Counted from the first letter of the stretch, positions 35,411 through 44,767 are shown. The stretch is DNA of 58,298 bases from Glycomyces paridis (GCF_004912155.1 NZ_STGX01000007.1:197013-255310), one strand, 5' to 3'. Made by a program: numbers and translations. Notes: generated by a model not told the origin, from the sequence alone.

Positions 35411-36304
35411 ATGAGACCGAGACTCGCCGGGTTCGCCGCAGCGGCCTTCGCGGCGGCCGCGACGGCCCTGGTCGTCTCGCCGACCGCATCGGCCGACGAC
35501 CTGGTGACCCACCACGAGTTCCAGGCCAACTGCACCGTCAGCCACACCGCCCAGGACGACCCGATCGTCTACCCCGGGCAGCCCGGGGCCTCCCACCACC
35601 ACACCTTCATCGGCAACACCGAGACCGACGCCTACTCCACCCCGGAGTCGCTCCAGCAGGGCGACACGACCTGCCTCGTCCCGGCCGACCGGTCGGCGTA
35701 CTGGTTCCCGACGCTCTACGACGGCGACGAGCCGGTCCTGACGGACTGGCACCTCGTCGTCTACTACAAGTCGGGCGTGGAGGACTACACGACCGTGCAG
35801 CCGTTCCCGCAGGGCCTGCGGTTCGTCGCCGGGGACATGATGGCGTCCCCGCAGGAGTTCGAGGACGCGCCCGGCTCGGTCGAGGGCTTCGAGTGCGGGG
35901 AGAGCTTCCACAACTACACGTTCCCCGCGTGGTGCACCGACTGGCTCAACATCAGGTACCAGTCGCCGAGCTGCTGGGACGGGGTGAACCTCGACTCGCC
36001 GGACCACAAGGCGCACATGGCCTATCCGGTCTCCGGGTCGTGCCCGTCCTCGCACCCGGTTCCGGTGCCGATGATCGAGTTCAAGATCCACTGGCCGGTC
36101 GAGGGCGACATGTCGCAGGTGCGCCTGGCGAGCGGACAGGCCTCGTCGTGGCATTACGACTTCTTCAACGCCTGGGAGCCGGAGACGCTCGCGGCGATGG
36201 TGGAGCACTGCATCAACGGCGGCCTCCAGTGCGACTCGCGCGGCTTCGACCTCTACAAGCCCGACCGCGGCGCCGTCCTCGACGAGGACTACGTGCTGAT
36301 CTGA
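35411..36304 (+). CDS. Secreted DUF1996 protein
   Basis: 297 residues. Sec signal (1-28, TASADD). DUF1996 core with conserved motifs: HHEFQANCTVSH, GASHHHTFIGN, the ending PVSGSCPSSHPVPVPMIEFKIHWPV, and several paired cysteines. The family is frequent near secreted glycosidases and on bacterial/fungal surfaces; biochemical function unknown. AGAGGAG upstream of ATG 35411. Confidence 0.88.
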   Translation: MRPRLAGFAAAAFAAAATALVVSPTASADDLVTHHEFQANCTVSHTAQDDPIVYPGQPGASHHHTFIGNTETDAYSTPESLQQGDTTCLVPADRSAYWFPTLYDGDEPVLTDWHLVVYYKSGVEDYTTVQPFPQGLRFVAGDMMASPQEFEDAPGSVEGFECGESFHNYTFPAWCTDWLNIRYQSPSCWDGVNLDSPDHKAHMAYPVSGSCPSSHPVPVPMIEFKIHWPVEGDMSQVRLASGQASSWHYDFFNAWEPETLAAMVEHCINGGLQCDSRGFDLYKPDRGAVLDEDYVLI

Positions 36305-36317
36305 CGCGGCGCGGCGG

Positions 36318-36347
36318 ACCGGGCGGGGACCCCAGGACCCGCCCGGT
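36318..36347. terminator. Bidirectional terminator hairpin
   Basis: ACCGGGCGGG ... CCCGCCCGGT with a 10-nt loop between convergent DUF1996 and GST genes, touching the GST stop codon. Confidence 0.65.
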
Positions 36348-37505
36348 TCACCGTGCGTAGAGCGGGTTCGCACCCGGCGGCTGCTCGGCGAGCGCGACCG
36401 GTCCGGGCGCGGTGCCCTCGCCGAAGGGCGAGCCGCCGAGGCGTTCGCGCCCGTGCTCGCTCAGCCAGTTCGACACGTCGGGTCCCAGCGGCACGATCTG
36501 CGTCGGGTTCACGTCCTCGTGCACGACGTAGTAGTGGCGCTTGATCTGGTCGAAGTCGACCGTGTCGCCGAAGCCGGGGGTCTGGAACAGGTCCCTGGCG
36601 TAGGCCCACAGGACGGGCATCTCGGTGAGCCTGCTGCGGTTGCATTTGAAGTGGCCGTGGTAGACAGGGTCGAAGCGCACGAGCGTGGTGAAGAGCCGGA
36701 CGTCGGCCTCGGTGAGGTGGTCGCCCATGAGGTACCGGCGGTCGGCGAGGCGCTCCTCCAGCCAGTCGAGGGCGGTGAACAGGCGCGTGTAGGCGAGGTC
36801 GTAGGCGCGCTGGGAGCCGGCGAAGCCCGCGCGGTAGACGCCGTTGTTGACCTCGGTGAAGATCCGCTCGATCACCGGGAGCATGTCCTCGACCAGGTCC
36901 GCCGGGACGAGGTCGGGCGCTCCTGCGCGGTGGAACTCCCGCCACTGCGTCGACAGGTCCCAGGTCAGCTGCGGGTAGTCGTTGGTGACGACCGCGCCGG
37001 AGGGCACGTCGACGAGCGCGGGCACGGTGATGCCGCGCGGGTAGTCGGGGAAGCGGGCGAAGTAGTGCTCCTGGAGCCGTTCGGTGCCCAGGACCGGGTC
37101 GCGCCCGTCCGGGGAGAGGTCGAAGGTCCAGGACCGCACGTCGTGGACCGGGCCGGGCGTGGCGAGGGAGATGACCGTTTCGAGGCCGAGGAGGCGGCGG
37201 ACGATGATCGAGCGGTGCGCCCAGGGGCAGGCGCGGGCGGCGACGAGCCGGTACCGGTCGGCCTCGACCGGCCAGGCCTGGGCGCCCTCGGCGAGGCCGG
37301 CCCTGCGGGGGTCGCCGACCTTGGCGGGCGCCTCGACCGGCGCGGCCCGCACGGCCTCGACGTCGGCCACCACGCGGTCCTCGATGTAGTTCGCGTCCCT
37401 GGTGAACTCGCCGCCGGTGACGTACGCGCCCTTGGTGGAGTGGGCCGTCCTGAACGTGCGGTCCGGTTCGCCGGTGCCGCTGTGCCGCGCTTCGCTCGGT
37501 GCCAT
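36348..37505 (-). CDS. Xi-class glutathione/mycothiol transferase (glutathionyl-hydroquinone reductase type)
   Basis: 385 residues. Catalytic Cys93 in CPWAH (residues 93-97), thioredoxin-like N-domain, all-helical C-domain. Family signatures FDPVYHGHFKCN and VNPTQIVPLGP. Enzymes of this class reductively remove thiol groups from hydroquinone conjugates; in actinobacteria the thiol is likely mycothiol. ATG 37505. Confidence 0.9.
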   Translation of the reverse strand: MAPSEARHSGTGEPDRTFRTAHSTKGAYVTGGEFTRDANYIEDRVVADVEAVRAAPVEAPAKVGDPRRAGLAEGAQAWPVEADRYRLVAARACPWAHRSIIVRRLLGLETVISLATPGPVHDVRSWTFDLSPDGRDPVLGTERLQEHYFARFPDYPRGITVPALVDVPSGAVVTNDYPQLTWDLSTQWREFHRAGAPDLVPADLVEDMLPVIERIFTEVNNGVYRAGFAGSQRAYDLAYTRLFTALDWLEERLADRRYLMGDHLTEADVRLFTTLVRFDPVYHGHFKCNRSRLTEMPVLWAYARDLFQTPGFGDTVDFDQIKRHYYVVHEDVNPTQIVPLGPDVSNWLSEHGRERLGGSPFGEGTAPGPVALAEQPPGANPLYAR

Positions 37506-37554
37506 GGCTCCAGCCTACGCATTTCGAGCGGCCCGAATCGGCGGCCCGTCGGGC

Positions 37555-37569
37555 TGGAAAGCGCTTCGG
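37555..37569. promoter_or_regulatory. Candidate LacI-type operator
   Basis: TGGAAAGCGCTTCGG holds the GAAAGCGCTTC palindrome typical of LacI/CcpA-family sites, between the GST and lacI starts. Confidence 0.5.
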
Positions 37570-37680
37570 CCTCGACGCGAGGCGTGTTCGGACTCGCTAT
37601 GATCACGGGGCTCGGCACCTTCGTCGCCGTGCGGAGCGGGCCGCGGTCGCCGCGAGTCCGCTTCCGGTGAAAGGGGAGGC

Positions 37681-38697
37681 ATGGACGGGTCTGGGCGGTC
37701 GGCGCCGAAGGGCAGAGTCCCCGCGACGATCTACGACGTCGCGCGGGCGACGGGCGTGAGCCCCTCGACGGTGTCGCGGGCCCTGAACAAGCCGGGCCGC
37801 CTCAGCGCGGCCACCGAGCAGCGCATCCGCGAGGCCGCCGCCGAGCTGGGCTACCGCATGAACCCGATGGCGCGGGCCCTGCCCACCGGCAAGACCGGCA
37901 CCCTCGGCCTCCTCGTCTCCGACCTCACCAACCCCGTGTACTTCGACCTGGTGCGCGGCGCCGAGCGCATCGCCCGCGAGAACGGCGCCACGCTGATCTT
38001 CGCCGACTCCCAGGAGTCCTCCGAGCTGGAGCGCGACAACGCCGAGCGCCTGCAAGTGGCCGTCGACGGCCTACTGCTCGTCGCCTCCCGCCTCGACGAC
38101 GCGCAGATCCAGGAGCTCGCCTCCGTCAAACCGCTCGTCGCGGTGAACCGCCTGGTCTCGGGCGTCTCGGGGGTCGTCCCGGACGTGAGCCCGGGCATGA
38201 CCGAGGCGATCAACCTCCTCCACCGCCACGGGCACCGCCGCATCGCCTACCTCGCCGGGCCCGAGGCCTCCTGGATGAACGGGATGCGGCGCCTCAGCGT
38301 CTTCGACCTCGCCGAGGACAAGGGCATGACCATCGTCGAGATCCAGTCCCCCGCCCCCACCCGGGACGGCGGCACCGAGTCCTACCCCCTGGTCAAGGCC
38401 GCGAACGTCACCGCCGTCCTCGCCTACAACGACCTCGTCGCCCTCGGCCTCCTCCGCGCCTGCCGCGCCCACGGCGTCGACGTCCCCGGCGACCTCAGCG
38501 TCGTCGGCTTCGACGACATCTTCGGCGCCGACCTCCCCACCCCTGCCCTCACCACCGTCCGAAGCCCCATGTCCGACATGGGCATGCGAGCCGTCCGCAT
38601 GCTCCTCGCCGTCATCGAAGGCGAAGCCGAGAGCACCCAGCTCATCCTCCCCACCGAATTCGTCAACCGCGAATCGACAGCCGCCCCCCGCCGCTGA
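37681..38697 (+). CDS. LacI family transcriptional regulator (second)
   Basis: 338 residues; HTH at 16-36 (TIYDVARATGVSPSTVSRALN), hinge YRMNPMARAL, PBP1-like ligand domain ending LPTEFVNRES. ATG 37681 with AGGGGAGG immediately upstream. No sugar transport or hydrolase gene adjoins, so targets are probably distant; the upstream dyad at 37555 may mediate autoregulation. Confidence 0.9.
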   Translation: MDGSGRSAPKGRVPATIYDVARATGVSPSTVSRALNKPGRLSAATEQRIREAAAELGYRMNPMARALPTGKTGTLGLLVSDLTNPVYFDLVRGAERIARENGATLIFADSQESSELERDNAERLQVAVDGLLLVASRLDDAQIQELASVKPLVAVNRLVSGVSGVVPDVSPGMTEAINLLHRHGHRRIAYLAGPEASWMNGMRRLSVFDLAEDKGMTIVEIQSPAPTRDGGTESYPLVKAANVTAVLAYNDLVALGLLRACRAHGVDVPGDLSVVGFDDIFGADLPTPALTTVRSPMSDMGMRAVRMLLAVIEGEAESTQLILPTEFVNRESTAAPRR

Positions 38698-38715
38698 CCC
38701 CCGAAGGATCGAACC

Positions 38716-39225
38716 GTGGAGACGCTTCGACACGCGATCGAGGACTACCTGTACGGACTCGACGGTTCCCTCGACCTGACCATGGCCGCCGCACATGCGC
38801 TGGCCCGCGGCATCGACTCCCCGGCCTTGGCGGAACTGGCGGGTCTGCCGAGACAATCGCCGTACGAGATCCGCGACCTCGCTCCCGTTGTGGTCGCCGA
38901 GCTTTCGCTGGAGGTCGCGCCACTTCCCGACGCGGTGTTCAGGAAGGCGCAGGAGTCCGCCCGGGCCCATCGAGACGGCGACCTCGACTTCCTTTCGACT
39001 GCCTTCCGCATCACGACCCTCATGTGCGACCAGGACTACCTCGGCTTCGCCGAGCGCCCCGACGTCGGCCTCGACTCCTTCGAGCACCTGATGAGCCTCA
39101 ACGAGTGGCTCTACGCGGTCACCTACGGCACCGAGGACGACGGCTGGATCTGGTTCGCTTCACGCGAGGACGCGGAACGCTGCTTCGAGGCGATCGTCTC
39201 CGCGCTGCTGGCACCGGAAGCCTGA
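38716..39225 (+). CDS. Hypothetical protein, 169 aa
   Basis: Not recognised. Soluble, helical N-terminus (HAIEDYLYGLDGSLDLTMAAAHALARG). C-terminus with WLYAVTYGTEDDGWIWFAS. GTG start 18 nt after the LacI stop, GAAGGA upstream, possibly co-transcribed. Confidence 0.65.
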   Translation: METLRHAIEDYLYGLDGSLDLTMAAAHALARGIDSPALAELAGLPRQSPYEIRDLAPVVVAELSLEVAPLPDAVFRKAQESARAHRDGDLDFLSTAFRITTLMCDQDYLGFAERPDVGLDSFEHLMSLNEWLYAVTYGTEDDGWIWFASREDAERCFEAIVSALLAPEA

Positions 39226-39235
39226 CGCGAACCGG

Positions 39236-39790
39236 TCAGCGCAGGCGCGCGCGGAGTTTCGCCAGCGCCCGCAGCAGGTCGTCCCGGTTCTTGCCGGACT
39301 TGATCCAGGCGGGGAGCCTGCTGGCGATGGTGCTGTTGAACGGGCCGGTCTCGCGCACTCCGGCGGCCACGTACCGTTCCAGGAATTCGAGGTGCTGCTC
39401 GTTCCTGGCCCACAGCGTCCGGCCCCGGAAGTCCGTTTCGAGCCAGAGCCCGGTCCTTCGAGTCCGCTTCGGCGCCGTCCAGGGCGGTTTGGCCGCGGGT
39501 GCCTTGGTCCAACCGCAACCTCTGCACCGCAACCGAAGCAGTCGCGGGTCCTCCCGGTATCGGCCGATGTGCCGGTTGCAGTCGGGGCACATGACGGACT
39601 GGAAAGGCGCTTCCTTCACCGGCTTACGATGCAGCTCGCTGGTGTAGGCGCAGGAACCGCAGGTCAAGCGACCGGCGCGAGAGATCGCCTTGCCGTCGCA
39701 GCGCGGGCAGTGCACGAGCGCGTGGTCGAATCCGCCGAGGTGCTTGACCGGCTGGTCCGCCTCGACGAACCGTGTCAGCCCGCGTCCCAT
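39236..39790 (-). CDS. Zinc-ribbon protein with three CxxC-type pairs
   Basis: 184 residues. Cys pairs CPRC / CGSC (about 27-48), then CPDC / CRGC (about 68-92), i.e. two zinc ribbons, followed by a helical basic C-terminal half rich in Arg/Lys. ATG 39790 has GAGAGGAG 7 nt upstream. Likely nucleic-acid binding; no family assigned. Downstream of, and co-oriented with, tRNA-Gln. Confidence 0.75.
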   Translation of the reverse strand: MGRGLTRFVEADQPVKHLGGFDHALVHCPRCDGKAISRAGRLTCGSCAYTSELHRKPVKEAPFQSVMCPDCNRHIGRYREDPRLLRLRCRGCGWTKAPAAKPPWTAPKRTRRTGLWLETDFRGRTLWARNEQHLEFLERYVAAGVRETGPFNSTIASRLPAWIKSGKNRDDLLRALAKLRARLR

Positions 39791-39887
39791 GTCCGAACTC
39801 CTCTCAGCGGTGAGGACCGAGACTATCGAGAAGTCCAGACGCGCGTCTCCTCGGTTTCCCACCGGAAGGATCGCCCTGGTGAGGGCA

Positions 39888-39913
39888 AAACAAAAGGCCC
39901 GCTTCGCGGGCCT
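39888..39913 (-). terminator. Rho-independent terminator of tRNA-Gln
   Basis: Minus-strand AGGCCCGC-GAA-GCGGGCCT followed by TTTTGTTTT, placed 23 nt after the tRNA 3' end. Confidence 0.85.
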
Positions 39914-39935
39914 GCTTGTCGATAGTTCATATTGG

Positions 39936-40007
39936 CTGGGGTACCTGGACTCGAACCAAGAACAACTGAACCAGAATCAGCCGTGTTGCCAATTACACCA
40001 TACCCCA
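39936..40007 (-). tRNA. tRNA-Gln (CTG anticodon)
   Basis: 72-nt canonical cloverleaf: acceptor TGGGGTA/TACCCCA, anticodon arm GCTGA-TTCTGGT-TCAGT with CTG, T-arm CTTGG-TTCGAGT-CCAGG, discriminator G. Confidence 0.95.
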
Positions 40008-40253
40008 ATGGTGTCCTGACGCCTTGAAGCTCGCGGCGCCGACGGGATGTAACTGTACCGGATGCGCCCGCGGCCCTACAAACGGGTTCCCGTGATCGGA
40101 AACACCCGGAGGGGCGGTCGCGGCGGTTCGAGAAGTCTCGGTTCGGCGGGCAACCGGGGACGGCGGCTTCGCGTATCTAGGCGTGACGGGCGCCGCCGCA
40201 TCCACCGATCGGGGCGGGGCCCGCGACCCTACCCGTCGTCAGAGAGAGGCCCA

Positions 40254-40766
40254 GTGGAGCCAAGGGAGCAGCAGGAGGCCGAGTTCCGGGCCTTCGCCAC
40301 AGCGCAGCGCGACAGCCTCCGGCGGTACGCGTTCCTGCTGTGCGGGGACTGGTTCGAGGCCGACGACATCGTGCAGAAGTCGCTGACGAAGCTGTTCGCC
40401 GCGTGGGGCCGGGTCGAGCCCGGCGGCGCTTCGGCCTACGTCCGCAAGATCGTCACCAATGTCTACCTCTCGCACCGCCGCCTCGCGTGGGTGCGCCGCG
40501 AGCGCGCCGCCGCGGAGCTGCCGGTGCAGGCGCTCGACCGCCCGCAGGCGGCGGTCGACGCGCGCATCGAGATGGTCGAGGCGCTGAACCGGATTCCGGC
40601 CAGGCAACGCGCGACCCTCGTCCTGCGGTACTGGGAGCAACTGTCCGTAGACGAGACCGCCACGGCCATGGGCTGTTCGGCCGGAACCGTGAAGAGCCAG
40701 TCCGCCAAGGGGCTGCGCCGGCTCAAGGAGCTGCTCACCGAGTCAGCCGTCCCGGTCCGGGCCTAG
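40254..40766 (+). CDS. SigE-family ECF RNA polymerase sigma factor
   Basis: 170 residues. Region 2 about 10-75 (FRAFATAQRDSLRRYAFLLCGDWFEADDIVQKSLTKLF), region 4 about 105-160 (LNRIPARQRATLVLRYWEQLSVDETATAMGCSAGTVKSQSAKGLRRL). GTG 40254 with GAGAGG upstream. The following membrane protein gene is probably its anti-sigma or regulon partner. Confidence 0.92.
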   Translation: MEPREQQEAEFRAFATAQRDSLRRYAFLLCGDWFEADDIVQKSLTKLFAAWGRVEPGGASAYVRKIVTNVYLSHRRLAWVRRERAAAELPVQALDRPQAAVDARIEMVEALNRIPARQRATLVLRYWEQLSVDETATAMGCSAGTVKSQSAKGLRRLKELLTESAVPVRA

Positions 40767-40785
40767 TGGAAGAAAGCGACCGCGA

Positions 40786-42288
40786 ATGAACACGCACGAC
40801 GATCCGGGAACCCTGTTTCGGCAGACCCTCACCGACGATGAACCGCCGCCCGCCCGATTCGACCTCGACCGCATCGTGCGCGACGGCTACCGCGTCCGGC
40901 GCCGCCAGCGCGCGCTCCTCGGCGGGGCCGCGACCACCGGTGTGGCCGCCGTCGCGGCGGTGCTCGCGCTCTCGCTCGCCGGGTCGCCCGGCGAGCGGCG
41001 CGAGACCCCGGCTGCGGGGTTCGACTTCCACACGGCGATGGCCGGCTACCCCGGGCCCGTCGAGTACGGCGAGCGGGACACGGCGGCCGACACGCTCACC
41101 GACGCGGCGAAGGAGACCCTCGGGGCGCTCGCCGTCGACGGCGGGTTCCTCGATCCCGAGGCGCTCGCGTACGAGCGGCCCACGGAGTCCGAGATCGAGT
41201 CGGCTCGGGACCGTCACGTCCTGAACTACGGTGAGGCGCTCTCCGAGCTCGGATACACCGGTCTCCCGCTGCTGTTCGAGCCCTGGTCCTCCCCCGGCAA
41301 CGGCGGCCAGGTCTACCTGCGGGGTTATGCGGCCGGGGACGGCGACGAGGAGGCCGAGCGGTCCGCGTTCACCGTCGAGGCGCTCCTTCCCGGCGGCTGG
41401 ACGGCCGATCCGGGCCCGGCGGGCGCCGGGGTGTTCCCGCAGCATCTCGTCGGCGACGAGGCCTCTTGGGGCGACGAGGCGCCCGTGTTCACCTCCGACT
41501 CGGTCAACGGCGGCCGCACCCTCGTCACCGCCGACCACGGCTGCGCGATCGAGGCGGCCGTGGTGTACCCGAACGGATCGGCGCTGCGCTCGGCGTGGGA
41601 CCTCGACTGCGAGGGCCAGGGCCGCGAGCTGAGCATGGAGGACCTCGTCTCGGCGATGCTCGCGATGCCCGAGATCGACTACGACACGAGCGAACTCGCG
41701 CCGGTCGGGGAACTCGCGGAGGTGCCGGACGGTTGGATCTGGGACCAGGCCTGGGAAGAGAGTGCCGCGGCGGACGCGCAGGCGAGCGCTGAGGTCGCGA
41801 TGGAAGCGCTCGCGGATGAGCACCCGGGCGCACAGTTGCAGCACGCCTCGCCGATGCAGGCCGACACCGGGGCCGGGACCGTCATCCGAGCCTACGGCGC
41901 CTCGGGCGTGCACGGGTTCGCAGACGACGAGGGGTACCCGGTCACGTTCTCGCTCACGTACTACCTGCCTGGCGGGTGGAGCGAGGGCTGCGGCGCCGGG
42001 GCGGCGTCCCCGGAGGTCTACCTGGTCGACTGCGAGGAGAACGGCGAGAAGCAGGAGGACTGGAATGAGTCTGAAGTAGACGGACGCCTGGTGCTCACTC
42101 GGACGCTCGGCGTCGGGGACTCGCACTCGTACTTCGTGTACGTCTTCCACCCGGACGGCTGGGCGGTGGAGTACGACACCTCGTTCGCCGGCGAGCTCGA
42201 CGGCTACAGCCTGGACGAGGTCATCGCGATGATCGCCTCGCTCCCGGCGCCGGTGTACGACGCCGAGGAGTACGCCCAAGTCGACTGA
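40786..42288 (+). CDS. Single-pass membrane protein downstream of sigma factor
   Basis: 500 residues. Short cytoplasmic N-terminus (1-42), one TM segment (about 44-65: ALLGGAATTGVAAVAAVLALSL), then a large acidic extracytoplasmic domain of about 430 residues. The topology matches actinobacterial proteins encoded with SigE-family sigma factors, often acting as anti-sigma factors. No zinc-binding ZAS motif is visible. 19 nt after the sigma stop. Confidence 0.75.
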   Translation: MNTHDDPGTLFRQTLTDDEPPPARFDLDRIVRDGYRVRRRQRALLGGAATTGVAAVAAVLALSLAGSPGERRETPAAGFDFHTAMAGYPGPVEYGERDTAADTLTDAAKETLGALAVDGGFLDPEALAYERPTESEIESARDRHVLNYGEALSELGYTGLPLLFEPWSSPGNGGQVYLRGYAAGDGDEEAERSAFTVEALLPGGWTADPGPAGAGVFPQHLVGDEASWGDEAPVFTSDSVNGGRTLVTADHGCAIEAAVVYPNGSALRSAWDLDCEGQGRELSMEDLVSAMLAMPEIDYDTSELAPVGELAEVPDGWIWDQAWEESAAADAQASAEVAMEALADEHPGAQLQHASPMQADTGAGTVIRAYGASGVHGFADDEGYPVTFSLTYYLPGGWSEGCGAGAASPEVYLVDCEENGEKQEDWNESEVDGRLVLTRTLGVGDSHSYFVYVFHPDGWAVEYDTSFAGELDGYSLDEVIAMIASLPAPVYDAEEYAQVD

Positions 42289-42302
42289 GCGCCGCCTTCA
42301 TC

Positions 42303-42338
42303 GACGCGGGCCCGGACCTTTCGGTCCGGGCCCGCGTC
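42303..42338. terminator. Perfect 16-bp hairpin terminator
   Basis: GACGCGGGCCCGGACC-TTTC-GGTCCGGGCCCGCGTC between the convergent membrane-protein and mazG genes. Confidence 0.8.
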
Positions 42339-42349
42339 TCGCGTCCTGT

Positions 42350-43300
42350 TCAGTCTTCGGCGCGGCCGTGCGCGTCGCTCTCCTGGAGGTCGAGGCGCTC
42401 CAGGCCGGCGCGTTCGGTGATCGCCTGGCGCAGTGCGAGTTCGGGGTCCACCCCGGCGGCCTTGGCGGCCGCGGCGGCGGCCAGGAGGAAGTCGCCGACC
42501 GCGTCGGGCTCGATCTTCAGGCCCTCGGGGAGCGAGGGCAGGTCCAGCGGCACGCCCTGGTCGTCGAAGCGTTCGATCACCTTGGCGGCCAGCGCGAGCG
42601 ACGGCAGTTGCCGGGAGACACCGTCGGCGGGGTGGTCGCGTTCGGGCTTCTCGGCGGCCTTGGCCTCGTTCCAGTTCTCGTACAGGTCTTCGGGGTCCGC
42701 GTCGCCCCACACGTGCGGGTGGCGGCGGACGATCTTCTCCACGAGGTCGCCCGCGACGTCGTCGATGTCGAAGTCCTCGGCGAGCGAGGCGTGCAGGAGA
42801 GGCTGGAAGAGCAGGTCGCCCAGTTCCTCCCGCAGCTCCTCGGGGTCGCCGCCGCCGATGGCGTCGAGGACCTCATAGGACTCCTCCAGCAGGTACGGGC
42901 CGAGGGTCGCGTGGGTCTGGGCGCGGTGCCAGGGGCAGCCGTCCTCGGCGTGGAGGCGCGTGACGGCCTCCACCAGGTCGAGCAGCCGGGCGCCTGGCGG
43001 ATCCCAAGAGCCGTAGACGATCTCAAGCTCGATCTCGCCTCCGGCCACGTACTCGGCCAGCGCCTCGCGCAGTTCTTCGTCACCGTCGTCGCCGACGATC
43101 CAGACGCCGCCCTCCTCGAGGAACTCGGCCGCGTCGTCGACGAGGTCGACCTCGATCCCGGCGTCGCGGACGGCCGCGACGGTGGGCGAGTCGAAGAACG
43201 CCGCGACGGCCTCGGCCTCGTGGAGCGCGTCCCACGCCTCGACGCTGAGGAGTCCGGCGGGGATGCGAGGGGAGGTCAGGAGCCAGGTGACGGTGCTCAA
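42350..43300 (-). CDS. mazG: Nucleoside triphosphate pyrophosphohydrolase MazG
   Basis: 316 residues. House-cleaning NTP pyrophosphatase. MazG core about 120-215 (LHAEDGCPWHRAQTHATLGPYLLEESYEVLDAI, EELREELGDLLFQPLLHA) with the ExxE...ExxD metal motif. An N-terminal SAM-methylase-like extension of about 100 residues is usual in actinobacterial MazG. TTG start overlaps the upstream lipoprotein stop (TTGA). Confidence 0.93.
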   Translation of the reverse strand: MSTVTWLLTSPRIPAGLLSVEAWDALHEAEAVAAFFDSPTVAAVRDAGIEVDLVDDAAEFLEEGGVWIVGDDGDEELREALAEYVAGGEIELEIVYGSWDPPGARLLDLVEAVTRLHAEDGCPWHRAQTHATLGPYLLEESYEVLDAIGGGDPEELREELGDLLFQPLLHASLAEDFDIDDVAGDLVEKIVRRHPHVWGDADPEDLYENWNEAKAAEKPERDHPADGVSRQLPSLALAAKVIERFDDQGVPLDLPSLPEGLKIEPDAVGDFLLAAAAAAKAAGVDPELALRQAITERAGLERLDLQESDAHGRAED

Positions 43301-43914
43301 CGCTGCGGCACCTCGACGGGGAAGACGCTCGGGAGGGGGCTGATCTCGATGTCGCCGTAGCGGGGGTTGACGGCGACGTCGAACTCGTCGACGTAACCGA
43401 CGAGGTCGTCGCTGAACCCGGCCGCGGCTTCGAGCTGCTCGATGGTGGCCTGCGCGAGGTTCGGGTCCTCCGCGGCGGCCGCGACGGCGATCTCCATCTC
43501 CCCCTGCGTCAGGGCGCGGGGCTCGGAGTCGGCGCGCAGGGCCTCCTGGTAGCCCAGGCCCTCCAGGTAGAGGTCGCGGTACTCGCTGCCGACGGCGGTG
43601 AAGTAGGCGAGGGCCTCCTGGTTGACGACGGGACCGATCTCGTCGGCGCTCAACGGCTCCACCTCGGCGGCCTTGCCGATCTCGGTGTACAGCACGAGGC
43701 CCACCACGAACCCGCGGACGCTGGAGAGGTCCTCGACCACGAACTCCTCGCCCTGCGCGGCGTTGAACTCGTCGATCCCCTCGACGTACGCGTCCACCGT
43801 CGGCTCCGCGACCCGCTCGTCCGCGACGAACAGCGCCGCGCCCTGCTCGGTCCCGCACCCCGCGAGCGCGATCAGCCCGACCGAGGCAACCGCTGCCATT
43901 CTCAATGTGCGCAC
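43297..43914 (-). CDS. SurA N-terminal-like lipoprotein
   Basis: 205 residues. Lipoprotein signal with lipobox LAGC (about residues 17-20). The rest is helical and resembles the SurA_N chaperone-like region commonly encoded upstream of mazG in actinobacteria. GTG 43914, GGGAAG upstream. Anchored outside the membrane; chaperone role inferred. Confidence 0.82.
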   Translation of the reverse strand: MRTLRMAAVASVGLIALAGCGTEQGAALFVADERVAEPTVDAYVEGIDEFNAAQGEEFVVEDLSSVRGFVVGLVLYTEIGKAAEVEPLSADEIGPVVNQEALAYFTAVGSEYRDLYLEGLGYQEALRADSEPRALTQGEMEIAVAAAAEDPNLAQATIEQLEAAAGFSDDLVGYVDEFDVAVNPRYGDIEISPLPSVFPVEVPQR

Positions 43915-44084
43915 AGCACTTCCCTTCCCCTCAACTGCCCCTGTGACCTTAGCCTCATCCCCATTTCCCCCTGAATCCCCCCACCCCGAGTCCCAGATCC
44001 GCATTCGGGCGATGGGCCGGGCACCGACCACGCGGTGTCGTGAAATCGATAGCCCCGTTCACGGCGGCTGACTATGAAGGTTCA

Positions 44085-44762
44085 GTGAACTCAATCTCCC
44101 CTCAACATGCGTCGACGCGCGGATTCCAGGCGCACCTCACCCCCTCGCAGTGGCGGGAGCTGATCGCGGCCGGCAGCACCGCCACCTTTCCCGGCCATGC
44201 GCGCCTGCTCGACCAAGGGGACCGCCGCCCACTCGTGTACGCCATCGAACAAGGCCGCGTCCGCGTCGTCTACACCGAACCGGACGGCCATGAAGTCCTC
44301 GTGGCGATCCGCGGCCCCGGCGATCTCATCGGCGAGTACGCCCAACGCGACCGCGGCGACCACATGGCATCGGTCTGGGCACTGGAGAACTGCGTCGCGA
44401 CGGTACTGCACTCCGACCCGTTCGACCGGTTCCTCAGGAAGCACCGCCTCGACGACGTCCTTCAGCGCTACATGCTCTCCAAGGCGCGTCAAGGGGCTCA
44501 ACGGCTCTGGAGGATCGCGAACCTGCACGCCGAGCAGCGATTGGCGCAGTTGTTCCTCGAAGTCGTGAGCGCCGACGCGGCCCGCGGGAACCAGTTCGTG
44601 CCGATGAGCCAGCAACTGATCGCGAACTCACTCGGCATCACCCGCCGATCGATCAATGAGCGGTTGTCCCAGTGGAGGAAACGGGGCCTCGTGCGCACCC
44701 GTCCGGGCCTCATCGAGATCCTCGACCTGCCGGCGCTGGCGCGCTTGGCGAGCCTCCGATGA
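44085..44762 (+). CDS. Crp/Fnr family regulator of the cyclase/NTPase operon
   Basis: 225 residues. Cyclic-nucleotide-binding-like domain about 15-120 (LLDQGDRRPLVYAIEQGRVRVVYTEPDGHEVLVAIRGPGDLIGEYA), dimerisation helix, then HTH_Crp about 155-215 (QQLIANSLGITRRSINERLSQWRKRGLVRTR). GTG 44085 has GAAGG upstream; GTG 44040 is in frame. It directly precedes a class III nucleotide cyclase gene, so it may sense that enzyme's product. Confidence 0.88.
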   Translation: MNSISPQHASTRGFQAHLTPSQWRELIAAGSTATFPGHARLLDQGDRRPLVYAIEQGRVRVVYTEPDGHEVLVAIRGPGDLIGEYAQRDRGDHMASVWALENCVATVLHSDPFDRFLRKHRLDDVLQRYMLSKARQGAQRLWRIANLHAEQRLAQLFLEVVSADAARGNQFVPMSQQLIANSLGITRRSINERLSQWRKRGLVRTRPGLIEILDLPALARLASLR

Positions 44763-44767
44763 TGGTG

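Noticed and set aside
36348-37505. Taking the GST-like gene as the missing maleylacetoacetate isomerase
   Set aside because: CPWAH and VNPTQIVP motifs mark it as a xi-class hydroquinone reductase, not a zeta-class isomerase, and it is 20 kb from hmgA.
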